Below are positions 51,050 to 59,271 of a stretch of DNA of 64,000 bases, piece by piece (position 1 is the first letter of the stretch; the number at the start of each line of letters is the position of its first letter). The position numbers and the translations under genes were made by a program. The stretch lies in NCBI GenBank assembly GCA_963628035.1, contig CAVGED010000045.1, forward strand, positions 1 to 64,000, given 5' to 3'. The notes under the pieces were generated by a model. That model made no database searches and was not told the origin of the DNA. It saw nothing but the letters and a program-made list of their open reading frames with translations. The DNA is from 14-2 sp963628035. GTDB taxonomy: Bacteria > Bacillota > Clostridia > Lachnospirales > Lachnospiraceae.

Positions 51050-52135
51050 ATGAGTCAGAAATTAAGAGTTGGAATTTTAGGCGGAACAGGAATGGTAGGA
51101 CAGCGTTTTATCGCGCTGCTGGAGCAGCATCCGTGGTTTGAGGTGACGACCATTGCGGCAAGCCCCCGTTCTGCAGGCAAGACATATGAGGAAGCTGTCG
51201 GAGACCGTTGGAAGATGGATACGCCCATGCCGGAGGCTGTTAAGAAGCTGGTGGTTATGAATGTCAATGAGGTGGAGGCGGTTGCTTCACAGGTGGACTT
51301 CGTATTCAGTGCCGTGGATATGTCCAAGGAGGAGATCAAGGCCATCGAGGAGGCTTATGCGAAGACAGAGACTCCGGTGGTTTCCAATAACAGTGCGCAT
51401 CGGTGGACACCGGATGTTCCCATGGTGGTGCCGGAGATCAACCCGGAGCATATGAAGGTCATTGAGTTTCAGAGGAAGCGGCTGGGTACCACCCGCGGCT
51501 TTGTGGCGGTGAAGCCCAACTGCTCCATCCAGAGCTACGCACCTGTGCTGACGGCATGGATGGAGTTCGAACCGTATGAGGTAGTTGCGACCACCTATCA
51601 GGCAATTTCCGGTGCAGGAAGGACCTTCAAGGACTGGCCGGAGATGGAAGGAAACATCATTCCCTTCATCAGCGGAGAGGAAGAGAAGAGCGAGAAGGAG
51701 CCGCTGCGTCTCTGGGGCGAGATCAAGGATGGCGTGATCGTGCCGGCAGAGAGCCCTGTCATCACCTGTCAGTGCATCCGCGTACCGGTGCTGAACGGCC
51801 ATACTGCCGCTGTATTTGTGAAGTTCAGAAAGAAGCCCACCAAGGAGCAGCTTATCGAGAAGCTGGTGAACTTTAAGGGACTGCCTCAGGAGCTTATGCT
51901 TCCCAGCGCTCCCAAGCAGTTCATCCAGTATCTCTACGAGGATAACCGTCCTCAGGTTACGGCGGATGTGAATTATGAGAACGGCATGGGTATCTCCATC
52001 GGGCGTCTTCGTGAGGATACCGTGTATGATTACAAGTTTGTGGGTCTGTCTCACAATACTGTGCGTGGTGCCGCCGGCGGAGCAGTGCTGTGCGCGGAAC
52101 TCTTAAAGGCGCAGGGATACATAGCTGCGAAGTAG
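51050..52135 (+). CDS. asd: Aspartate-semialdehyde dehydrogenase
   Basis: A 361-residue NADPH enzyme that makes aspartate semialdehyde for lysine, methionine and threonine. GILGGTGMVGQRFIALLEQH is the dinucleotide-binding loop, PNCSIQSYAPVLTAW near residue 158 holds the catalytic Cys, QAISGAGRTF near 184 follows, and RVPVLNGHTAAVFVKFRKKP near 244 holds the catalytic His. It is of the longer archaeal/eukaryote-like type that is common in Clostridia. AAGAGGAG precedes the ATG. mgsA follows after 69 bases. Confidence 0.95.
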   Translation: MSQKLRVGILGGTGMVGQRFIALLEQHPWFEVTTIAASPRSAGKTYEEAVGDRWKMDTPMPEAVKKLVVMNVNEVEAVASQVDFVFSAVDMSKEEIKAIEEAYAKTETPVVSNNSAHRWTPDVPMVVPEINPEHMKVIEFQRKRLGTTRGFVAVKPNCSIQSYAPVLTAWMEFEPYEVVATTYQAISGAGRTFKDWPEMEGNIIPFISGEEEKSEKEPLRLWGEIKDGVIVPAESPVITCQCIRVPVLNGHTAAVFVKFRKKPTKEQLIEKLVNFKGLPQELMLPSAPKQFIQYLYEDNRPQVTADVNYENGMGISIGRLREDTVYDYKFVGLSHNTVRGAAGGAVLCAELLKAQGYIAAK

Positions 52136-52204
52136 AAAGACGCAGTCAGGTTTCCCATAAAGGCATAGTCGGGAGACAATTTATGCATTAATAAGGAGAA
52201 CAGC

Positions 52205-52678
52205 ATGCTGAATCAGGATACCATCACATTGACCATAGGAAAACAGAAGAACATTGCGCTGATCGCTCACGACAGCAAGAAGGCGGAGATGATCGCATGG
52301 TGCGATGAGCATCAGGACATTTTAAAGCAGCACTTTTTATGCGGAACCGGAACTACTGCCCGGATGATCACGGAGAAGACAGGTCTTCCTGTGAAGGGCT
52401 ACAACAGCGGCCCGTTAGGCGGGGACCAGCAGATCGGCGCCAAGATCGTGGAGGGCGTTGTGGACTTTGTGGTGTTTTTCTCTGATCCGCTGACTGCACA
52501 GCCTCATGATCCGGATGTGAAGGCGTTGCTGCGTATCGCGCAGGTCTATGATATTCCCATCGCCAATAACCGGGCCACAGCGGACTTTATGATCACGTCG
52601 AAGTTTATGACGGAGGAATACGACCATACGGTCATCAATTTCAGTAAAAATATCAGAGACCGTGCAAATACACTGTAG
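52205..52678 (+). CDS. mgsA: Methylglyoxal synthase
   Basis: A 157-residue hexameric enzyme that turns dihydroxyacetone phosphate into methylglyoxal, bypassing lower glycolysis when phosphate is short. IALIAHDSKKAEMIAWC near the start, CGTGTTARMI (phosphate loop), SGPLGGDQQIGAKI near 69 (catalytic Asp) and DPLTAQPHDPDVKALLRIA near 91 (conserved His) are intact. AAGGAG precedes the ATG. Full length for the family (about 150). Confidence 0.96.
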   Translation: MLNQDTITLTIGKQKNIALIAHDSKKAEMIAWCDEHQDILKQHFLCGTGTTARMITEKTGLPVKGYNSGPLGGDQQIGAKIVEGVVDFVVFFSDPLTAQPHDPDVKALLRIAQVYDIPIANNRATADFMITSKFMTEEYDHTVINFSKNIRDRANTL

Positions 52679-52755
52679 GCGGTGAATGATGTCAAAGGAA
52701 TGTCAGATATCGGCAGGAACTATTGCTGAAAGAAACGGATTGTAAGGGGGAAGGA

Positions 52756-54945
52756 ATGGCGAAGTCTTTATATATCGCAGAGAAACCCAGCGTTGCGAGA
52801 GAATTTGCGAAGGCGCTGAAATTGGATATGAAGAATCATGACGGCTATGCGGAGGCGCCGGAGGCCATCGTCACCTGGTGCGTTGGCCATCTGGTGACGA
52901 TGAGTTATCCCGAAGTCTATGATGAACGCTTGAAAAGGTGGAGTTTGAATACCCTGCCTTTTTTGCCGCAGGAATTCAAATACGAGGTGATCGGAAGCGT
53001 CAGCAAGCAGTTTCGGATCGTTTCAGGTCTTCTAAACCGGCCGGATGTGGAGACAATCTATGTCTGCACCGACTCCGGGCGGGAGGGAGAGTACATATAC
53101 CGACTGGTAGCACAGATGGCCGGAGTGAAGGATAAGGAACAGAGACGTGTCTGGATCGATTCCCAGACGGAGGAGGAGATCCTGCGTGGCATCCGCGAGG
53201 CCAAGAATCTGTCAGAGTACGATAATCTCTCGGAATCCGCTTACCTCAGGGCTAAGGAGGATTACCTGATGGGAATCAACTTCTCCCGGCTTCTGACCTT
53301 GAAATACGGTCAGTCCATCTCCGCCTTTCTGAATACGAAATATACGGTAGTCAGTGTTGGCCGGGTCATGACCTGCGTGCTTGGCATGGTGGTGCGGCGG
53401 GAACGGGAGATCCGGGATTTCGTAAAGACTCCTTTTTACCGGGTTCTGAATCGTCTGGACATCTGCGGACAGGAGATCGAGGGAGAGTGGCGGGCCGTGG
53501 AGGGTTCCGCTTATTATGGCTCTCCGAAATTATACAAAGAGAACGGCTTCTTGAAAAGAGAGGATGCGGAAGCACTGATCCGGGAACTGCGCACGCCGGA
53601 AGGAATGTTGGAGCCTTTGCCGGAAGGCGGGACAGCACCGGAAGCATTGTCGGAAGGCGAGGGCGGGACCGTGCCGGGCATCGGCCAGGCAGTGGTAGCC
53701 GGACTGGAGAAGAAGAAGGAGAATAAGAATCCGCCGCTTCTCTACAACCTGGCAGAGCTTCAGAATGACTGCTCCCGGATGTTTAAGATCAGTCCGGACG
53801 AGACACTTCGGATCGTCCAGGAGTTATATGAGAAGAAGCTGGTGACATATCCGAGAACCGACGCTCGTGTGCTCTCTACCGCGGTGGCTAAGGAGATCCA
53901 CAAGAATATCGGTGGCCTGAAGGCGATTCCGGGTGTGGCCGGATTTGCACAGGAGATCCTTGATCATGGAGCATACAAGGGGATCGCCAAGACCAGGTAT
54001 GTCAACGATAAGCAGATCACGGATCATTACGCCATCATTCCAACCGGACAGGGCTTCGGAGCTATGAAGGGGCTGGCGCCCACAGCGCTTCATGTGTATG
54101 AGACCATCGTGCGTCGTTTTCTGGCTATTTTCTACCCGGCAGCGGTTTATCAGAAGGTCAGTCTTATTACACAGATGAAGCAGGAGAAGTTCTTTTCCAG
54201 CTTTAAAGTACTGAAGGACCCCGGATACCTGAAGGTGATGGAATACTCCTTTTTTAAGAAAAAAAAGGAGGCAGATCAGGAACAGAAGAAAAAGGAGTCG
54301 GATACGGTTTCCGAAGATACGGAGTGCGATCAGACATTTTTAGAGCAAATTGCCGCACTGAAAAAGGGCATGACGTTGCCTGTTACGGACTTAAACATCA
54401 AGGAGGGGGAGACCTCGCCGCCCAAACGTTACAATTCCGGTTCCATGATCCTTGCCATGGAGAATGCAGGACAGCTCATCGAGGATGAGGAGCTGCGGGC
54501 GCAGATCAAGGGTAGCGGCATCGGAACCAGTGCCACCAGAGCAGAGATATTGAAGAAGCTGGTCAACAACAAGTATCTGGATCTGAACAAGAAGACACAG
54601 GTCATCACGCCTACACTTTTGGGGGAGATCATCTACGATGTGGTGAACGGCTCTATCAAGTCTCTGCTGAACCCGGAGCTGACCGCCAGCTGGGAGAAGG
54701 GACTCACCTATGTGGCGGAAGGAACGATAAGCCCCGGAGAATACATGGATAAGCTGGAACATTTCATCCGCTCAAGGATCAGCGGGGTAATCGGCCTTAA
54801 CAACCAGCATGTCCTCAGGGGACAGTTCCAGCATGTGGCCGGGTATTACCGGAGCAGCGGACGGACGTCTGCGAAGGAAACAGAAAAAGCAACACAGGAA
54901 AAAAAGGCAGAACAAGGCGGAAAGAAAGCGGAGAAAACTGTGTAG
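52756..54945 (+). CDS. topB: DNA topoisomerase III (type IA)
   Basis: A 729-residue type IA topoisomerase that relaxes and separates interlinked DNA. The toprim domain starts LYIAEKPSVAREFAKAL and has TDSGREGEYIYRLV near residue 105; the active-site Tyr is in VTYPRTDARVL near 364; GIGTSATRAEIL near 590 closes the core. A basic, Lys/Glu-rich tail ends the protein and there are no zinc fingers. GGGGGAAGGA sets ATG 52756; an upstream in-frame ATG has no ribosome site. Such TopB proteins occur both in chromosomes and on mobile elements; the neighbours here are core genes. Confidence 0.94.
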   Translation: MAKSLYIAEKPSVAREFAKALKLDMKNHDGYAEAPEAIVTWCVGHLVTMSYPEVYDERLKRWSLNTLPFLPQEFKYEVIGSVSKQFRIVSGLLNRPDVETIYVCTDSGREGEYIYRLVAQMAGVKDKEQRRVWIDSQTEEEILRGIREAKNLSEYDNLSESAYLRAKEDYLMGINFSRLLTLKYGQSISAFLNTKYTVVSVGRVMTCVLGMVVRREREIRDFVKTPFYRVLNRLDICGQEIEGEWRAVEGSAYYGSPKLYKENGFLKREDAEALIRELRTPEGMLEPLPEGGTAPEALSEGEGGTVPGIGQAVVAGLEKKKENKNPPLLYNLAELQNDCSRMFKISPDETLRIVQELYEKKLVTYPRTDARVLSTAVAKEIHKNIGGLKAIPGVAGFAQEILDHGAYKGIAKTRYVNDKQITDHYAIIPTGQGFGAMKGLAPTALHVYETIVRRFLAIFYPAAVYQKVSLITQMKQEKFFSSFKVLKDPGYLKVMEYSFFKKKKEADQEQKKKESDTVSEDTECDQTFLEQIAALKKGMTLPVTDLNIKEGETSPPKRYNSGSMILAMENAGQLIEDEELRAQIKGSGIGTSATRAEILKKLVNNKYLDLNKKTQVITPTLLGEIIYDVVNGSIKSLLNPELTASWEKGLTYVAEGTISPGEYMDKLEHFIRSRISGVIGLNNQHVLRGQFQHVAGYYRSSGRTSAKETEKATQEKKAEQGGKKAEKTV

Positions 54946-54983
54946 GGGAAAGTAATCTGCATTATTGATAGAAGGAGATTTGT

Positions 54984-55649
54984 ATGGAACAGTGTAAAAT
55001 TAAGAATTTGTATAACTTAGAGGAGACTATCGCTAAGGATCTCTTCGCAAATGCGGAGTATCCATGGGAGGTATTGCCGGACATCGAGGCGTTTATCATG
55101 AGACTCGGAGCAAGTCTGGATGAGAACATTTATGAGAAGCGTGGAGACAATGTCTGGATCGCGAAGAGCGCCAGGGTGGCTCCGACTGCCTGCATCAACG
55201 GGCCGGTCATCATCGATGAGGAGGCTGAGGTTCGTCATTGTGCCTTCATCCGGGGCAATGCCATCGTGGGAAAGAATGCAGTAGTCGGCAATTCCACCGA
55301 GCTGAAGAATGTTGTCCTCTTTAACCGTGTTCAGGTTCCGCACTATAACTATGTGGGCGATTCCATTCTGGGCTACAAGTCCCATATGGGGGCAGGCTCC
55401 ATTACCTCCAATGTGAAGTCCGATAAAGCACTGGTCGTGATAAAGGCTGCAGAAGAGACTATCGAGACAGGTCGGAAGAAGGTAGGCGCCATGCTGGGGG
55501 ACGAGGTCGAGGTCGGCTGCGGAAGTGTCTTAAATCCGGGAACAGTTATCGGGCGGCACAGCAATATTTATCCCCTTTCCAGTGTCAGGGGCGTTGTGCC
55601 GGAGAATTCCATTTACAAAGCACAGGGTGAGGTCGTAGAGAAGCGGTAA
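54984..55649 (+). CDS. Left-handed beta-helix (GlmU-like) acyltransferase-type protein
   Basis: A 221-residue protein. An N-terminal helical part (YNLEETIAKDLFANAEYPWEV) precedes hexapeptide repeats: IAKSARVAPTACINGPVII, AFIRGNAIVGKNAVVGNSTE, GSVLNPGTVIGRHSNIYPLS. SILGYKSHMGAGSITSNVKSD resembles the acetyl-CoA side of GlmU, but the uridylyltransferase domain is absent. It may be a sugar-phosphate acyltransferase; substrate is unknown. AAGGAG precedes the ATG 38 bases after topB. Confidence 0.85.
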   Translation: MEQCKIKNLYNLEETIAKDLFANAEYPWEVLPDIEAFIMRLGASLDENIYEKRGDNVWIAKSARVAPTACINGPVIIDEEAEVRHCAFIRGNAIVGKNAVVGNSTELKNVVLFNRVQVPHYNYVGDSILGYKSHMGAGSITSNVKSDKALVVIKAAEETIETGRKKVGAMLGDEVEVGCGSVLNPGTVIGRHSNIYPLSSVRGVVPENSIYKAQGEVVEKR

Positions 55650-55697
55650 GTGTGTTTTTTCTGTTTTTTTACAAAAAACCACTAGACGAATCCGCCA

Positions 55698-55748
55698 AAA
55701 TGTGCTTAAATGTGAGTTAGTGTGTGAAATATTACATAACGATATAAG
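55698..55748 (+). promoter_or_regulatory. Three TGTG boxes spaced 10 bp and a -10 before the iron-sulfur scaffold gene
   Basis: AAATGTGCTT, AAATGTGAGT and TAGTGTGTGA follow one another (55698-55727), so TGTG recurs at 55701, 55711 and 55721, exactly one helical turn apart. A TATAAG lies at 55743-55748; the third box takes the place of its -35. This looks like an activator array. Confidence 0.45.
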
Positions 55749-55769
55749 AAGGTTGAAAGGAGATCCCAC

Positions 55770-56462
55770 ATGATTTATTCACATGAAGTTGAAACAATGT
55801 GTCCGGTGGCTCAGGGCGTGAATCACGGATGCGCTCCCATTCCTCAGGAGGGGAAATGGACGAAAGTAAAGGAAGTAAAGGATATCAACGGTTTGACACA
55901 CGGCGTTGGCTGGTGTGCTCCGCAGCAGGGTGCCTGCAAGCTTACCCTGAATATAAAAGAGGGTGTGATCCAGGAAGCGCTGGTTGAGACCATCGGATGT
56001 TCCGGAATGACGCACTCCGCAGCTATGGCAGCAGAGATCCTTCCGGGAAGAACTGTGCTGGAGGCTATGAATACGGACCTTGTCTGTGACGCTATCAACA
56101 CCGCTATGCGTGAACTGGCTCTGCAGATCATCTACGGACGTTCCCAGAGTGCATTCTCCGAGGATGGCCTGCCGATAGGCGCTGGTCTTGAGGATCTGGG
56201 TAAGGGACTTCGCTCCCAGGTTGGTACCATGTATGGCACCTTGAAGAAGGGACCTCGTTATCTGGAAATGGCAGAAGGCTATGTGACCGGTATCGCACTG
56301 GACGAGGATGATGAGATCATCGGCTATCAGTTTGTAAGCCTTGGCAAGATGACCGACTTCATCAAGAAGGGTGACGATCCCAACACGGCATGGGAGAAGG
56401 CTAAGGGTCAGTACGGACGTGTGGACGATGCAGTGAAGATCATCGACCCGAGAGCAGAATAA
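55770..56462 (+). CDS. Iron-sulfur cluster assembly scaffold-like protein (NifU N-terminal type)
   Basis: A 230-residue protein. GVGWCAPQQGACKLTLNIKEG near residue 46 and ETIGCSGMTHSAAMAAEILPGRT near 75 (landmarks only) resemble the IscU/NifU core with conserved Cys residues; the rest is specific to clostridial members. Such proteins are usually encoded directly before a GGGtGRT protein, as here (13 bases). AAAGGAG precedes the ATG. It may build or carry a cluster for a dedicated client; downstream genes are for branched-chain amino acids. Confidence 0.8.
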   Translation: MIYSHEVETMCPVAQGVNHGCAPIPQEGKWTKVKEVKDINGLTHGVGWCAPQQGACKLTLNIKEGVIQEALVETIGCSGMTHSAAMAAEILPGRTVLEAMNTDLVCDAINTAMRELALQIIYGRSQSAFSEDGLPIGAGLEDLGKGLRSQVGTMYGTLKKGPRYLEMAEGYVTGIALDEDDEIIGYQFVSLGKMTDFIKKGDDPNTAWEKAKGQYGRVDDAVKIIDPRAE

Positions 56463-56475
56463 GGAGGATAAGAAA

Positions 56476-57486
56476 ATGGCATTATTTGAATCATATGAGA
56501 GAAGAATTGACAAGATTAATTCCGTGTTAAACAGCTATGGAATCGCTTCTCTGGAAGAGGCGGAGAAGATCACCAAGGATGCCGGTCTGAACGTCTATGA
56601 CATGATCAAGGGTATCCAGCCCATCTGCTTTGAGAATGCATGCTGGGCATACATCACAGGCGCAGCCATCGCCATCAAGAAGGGCTGCACCAGAGCAGCA
56701 GATGCAGCGGCAGCCATCGGTGAAGGCCTTCAGGCTTTCTGTATTCCGGGCTCTGTTGCCGATCAGCGTAAGGTTGGTCTTGGCCATGGTAATCTTGGAA
56801 AGATGCTCCTGGAGGAATCCACCGAGTGCTTCTGCTTCCTGGCAGGACATGAGTCCTTCGCAGCAGCGGAAGGTGCCATCGGTATCGCTGAGAAGGCCAA
56901 CAAGGTAAGAAAGAAACCATTGCGCGTAATCTTGAACGGTCTCGGCAAGGACGCTGCACAGGTAATTTCCCGTATCAATGGCTTCACCTATGTGGAGACA
57001 GAGATGGATTATTATACCGGCGAAGTGAAGGAAGTATTCCGGAAGTCTTATTCCACCGGACTTCGTGCGAAGGTAAACTGCTACGGAGCCAACGATGTTA
57101 CCGAAGGCGTAGCTATCATGCACAAGGAAGGCGTGGATGTTTCCATCACCGGTAACTCCACCAACCCCACAAGATTCCAGCATCCGGTTGCAGGTACCTA
57201 CAAGAAGGAATGTATCGAGCAGGGCAAGAAGTACTTCTCCGTGGCTTCCGGCGGCGGTACCGGACGTACCCTTCACCCGGATAACATGGCTGCAGGTCCC
57301 GCTTCCTACGGTATGACGGACACCATGGGCCGTATGCACTCCGATGCCCAGTTCGCAGGATCTTCTTCCGTGCCCGCGCACGTGGAGATGATGGGTCTTA
57401 TCGGTGCAGGAAACAACCCGATGGTTGGTATGACGGTTGCAGTTGCCGTGTCCATCGAAGAGGCTGCCAAGGCAGGCAAATTCTAG
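56476..57486 (+). CDS. GGGtGRT protein
   Basis: A 336-residue glycine-rich protein named for its motif, seen here as SVASGGGTGRTLHPDNMAAG near residue 255. Other conserved parts are GLGHGNLGKMLLEESTECFCFLAGHESFAAAEG (positions about 98-130), VNCYGANDVTEGVAIMHKEG near 198 and GAGNNPMVGMTVAVAV at the end. No membrane helix. Function is unknown, but it is a constant partner of the NifU-like protein in Clostridia. AAGGAGG precedes the ATG. ilvN starts 39 bases later on the same strand. Confidence 0.85.
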   Translation: MALFESYERRIDKINSVLNSYGIASLEEAEKITKDAGLNVYDMIKGIQPICFENACWAYITGAAIAIKKGCTRAADAAAAIGEGLQAFCIPGSVADQRKVGLGHGNLGKMLLEESTECFCFLAGHESFAAAEGAIGIAEKANKVRKKPLRVILNGLGKDAAQVISRINGFTYVETEMDYYTGEVKEVFRKSYSTGLRAKVNCYGANDVTEGVAIMHKEGVDVSITGNSTNPTRFQHPVAGTYKKECIEQGKKYFSVASGGGTGRTLHPDNMAAGPASYGMTDTMGRMHSDAQFAGSSSVPAHVEMMGLIGAGNNPMVGMTVAVAVSIEEAAKAGKF

Positions 57487-57525
57487 AAGAAGTTATATGT
57501 AATCATGAAGGAAAGGATGACTCCC

Positions 57526-58026
57526 ATGAACAGGAGAGCGTTTTCCATACTGGTGGAGAATACCCCCAACGTGCTCAGTCACGTATCCGGTCTGTTCAGC
57601 AGACGCGGGTACAATATCGACAGTATATCGGCAGGTGTGACCGCAGATCCCAGATTTACCAGAATAACCATTGTGGCCAGCGGGGATGATCTGATCTTAG
57701 AACAGATCGAGAAGCAGCTTGCCAAGCTGGAGGATGTGGTTGATATCAAGACCTTGAAGGACGGAGATTCTGTGTGCCGTGAGCTGATCCTGGTGAAGAT
57801 ACGTGCCAAGGATACGGATCGCCAGGCCATCATCTCCGTGGTAGATATCTTCCGTGCCAAGGTGGTGGATGTGACGCAGAATTCCATGGTTATCGAGCTT
57901 ACCGGCAATCAGAGCAAGCTGGATGCTTTCCTTGGACTTGTGGAGGGCTATGAGATCCTGGAACTGGCCCGCACGGGAATTACCGGACTTAACCGCGGCA
58001 TTTCCGATGTGAGGTATTTTGATTGA
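57526..58026 (+). CDS. ilvN: Acetolactate synthase small (regulatory) subunit
   Basis: A 166-residue ACT-domain protein that makes acetolactate synthase sensitive to valine. FSILVENTPNVLSHVSGLFSRRGYNIDS (about 4-30, the ACT signature), DPRFTRITIV near 42 and the C-terminal ACT-like ALS_ss_C domain (CRELILVKI to EILELARTGITGLNRG) are present. ATG 57526 lies 9 bases after AAGGAAAGG and is preferred to ATGs at 57505 and 57517. The catalytic ilvB is not in the window. Confidence 0.95.
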   Translation: MNRRAFSILVENTPNVLSHVSGLFSRRGYNIDSISAGVTADPRFTRITIVASGDDLILEQIEKQLAKLEDVVDIKTLKDGDSVCRELILVKIRAKDTDRQAIISVVDIFRAKVVDVTQNSMVIELTGNQSKLDAFLGLVEGYEILELARTGITGLNRGISDVRYFD

Positions 58027-58064
58027 ATACAGAAGAATCATGATTCATTAAGGAGGAAATAAAA

Positions 58065-59087
58065 ATGTCAGAAGCAAAGATCTATTATCAGGAAGATTGC
58101 AATCTTTCCTTACTGGAAGGCAAGACCATCGCAGTGATCGGCTACGGCAGCCAGGGACATGCACATGCCTTGAATGCCAAGGAGTCCGGCTGCCATGTAA
58201 TCATTGGACTGTACGAGGGAAGCAAATCCTGGAAGCGTGCAGAAGAGCAGGGCTTTGAGGTATATACAGCGGCGGAGGCAGCCAAGCGGGCAGATATCAT
58301 CATGATCCTCATCAACGATGAACTGCAGGCCGATATGTACAAGAAGGATATCGAGCCTAACCTGGAGGCAGGCAATATGCTGATGTTTGCGCACGGCTTC
58401 AACATCCATTTCGGAACCATTGTTCCGCCTAAGGATGTGGATGTGACTATGATCGCACCTAAGGGACCGGGTCACACGGTACGCAGCGAGTATCAGGCAG
58501 GTAAGGGCGTTCCGTGTCTGGTAGCTGTTCAGCAGGATGCCACCGGTAAGGCTCTGGAACTGGCACTGGCATATGCATTGGCTATCGGCGGTGCGCGGGC
58601 CGGCGTGCTGGAGACCACCTTCCGCACGGAGACAGAGACAGACCTCTTCGGCGAGCAGGCAGTGCTTTGCGGCGGCGTATGTGCGCTTATGCAGGCAGGC
58701 TTTGAGACACTGGTTGAGGCTGGCTATGATCCCAGAAACGCTTACTTCGAGTGCATCCATGAGATGAAGCTGATCGTAGACCTGATCTATCAGTCCGGCT
58801 TTGAGGGAATGCGTTATTCCATCTCCAACACTGCTGAGTACGGCGATTATGTGACTGGGCCGAAGCTTATCACCGAGGAGACCAAGAAGACCATGAAGAA
58901 GATTCTTTCCGATATCCAGGATGGAACCTTCGCCAAGGAATTCCTGCTTGATATGTCCCCGGCAGGCCGTCAGGTTCACTTCAAGGCTATGCGTAAGCTT
59001 GCGGCGGAGCATCCGTCCGAACTCATCGGCAAGGAGATTCGGAAGCTGTATAGCTGGAACGGCGAGGATAAACTGATCAATAACTAA
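58065..59087 (+). CDS. ilvC: Ketol-acid reductoisomerase
   Basis: A 340-residue class I enzyme for valine, leucine and isoleucine synthesis. The NADPH loop VIGYGSQGHAHALNAKESG lies near residue 24, APKGPGHTVRSEYQAG near 131, and the knotted C-terminal domain has ETDLFGEQAVLCGGV near 192 (metal-binding Asp and Glu) and SNTAEYGDYVTGP near 252. AAGGAGG precedes the ATG, 38 bases after ilvN; both are likely on one transcript that ends at the terminator at 59123. Confidence 0.97.
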   Translation: MSEAKIYYQEDCNLSLLEGKTIAVIGYGSQGHAHALNAKESGCHVIIGLYEGSKSWKRAEEQGFEVYTAAEAAKRADIIMILINDELQADMYKKDIEPNLEAGNMLMFAHGFNIHFGTIVPPKDVDVTMIAPKGPGHTVRSEYQAGKGVPCLVAVQQDATGKALELALAYALAIGGARAGVLETTFRTETETDLFGEQAVLCGGVCALMQAGFETLVEAGYDPRNAYFECIHEMKLIVDLIYQSGFEGMRYSISNTAEYGDYVTGPKLITEETKKTMKKILSDIQDGTFAKEFLLDMSPAGRQVHFKAMRKLAAEHPSELIGKEIRKLYSWNGEDKLINN

Positions 59088-59122
59088 GAAGTACAATTTT
59101 TGAAATATAAGGTTTCGATAAA

Positions 59123-59158
59123 CAGGGCTGTGGCGCATATGCTTCAGCCTTGTTTTTT
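59123..59158 (+). terminator. ilvC terminator
   Basis: CAGGGCTG (59123-59130) pairs with CAGCCTTG (59145-59152) with one G-U pair, then six T. Confidence 0.8.
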
Positions 59159-59201
59159 CTTTGATCTTTATTATTTTGCTTTTATTTTTTGCCTTGTGCT
59201 A

Positions 59202-59230
59202 TTGAGTTTTTATGTGGAATCATATATAAT
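59202..59230 (+). promoter_or_regulatory. Promoter of the xpaC-telA pair
   Basis: TTGAGT (59202-59207), 17 bases, TATAAT (59225-59230), about 40 bases before the ATG. Confidence 0.7.
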
Positions 59231-59271
59231 CTATACCGTGAGATGATGAGCGATACATAGAGGAGGCAGCA

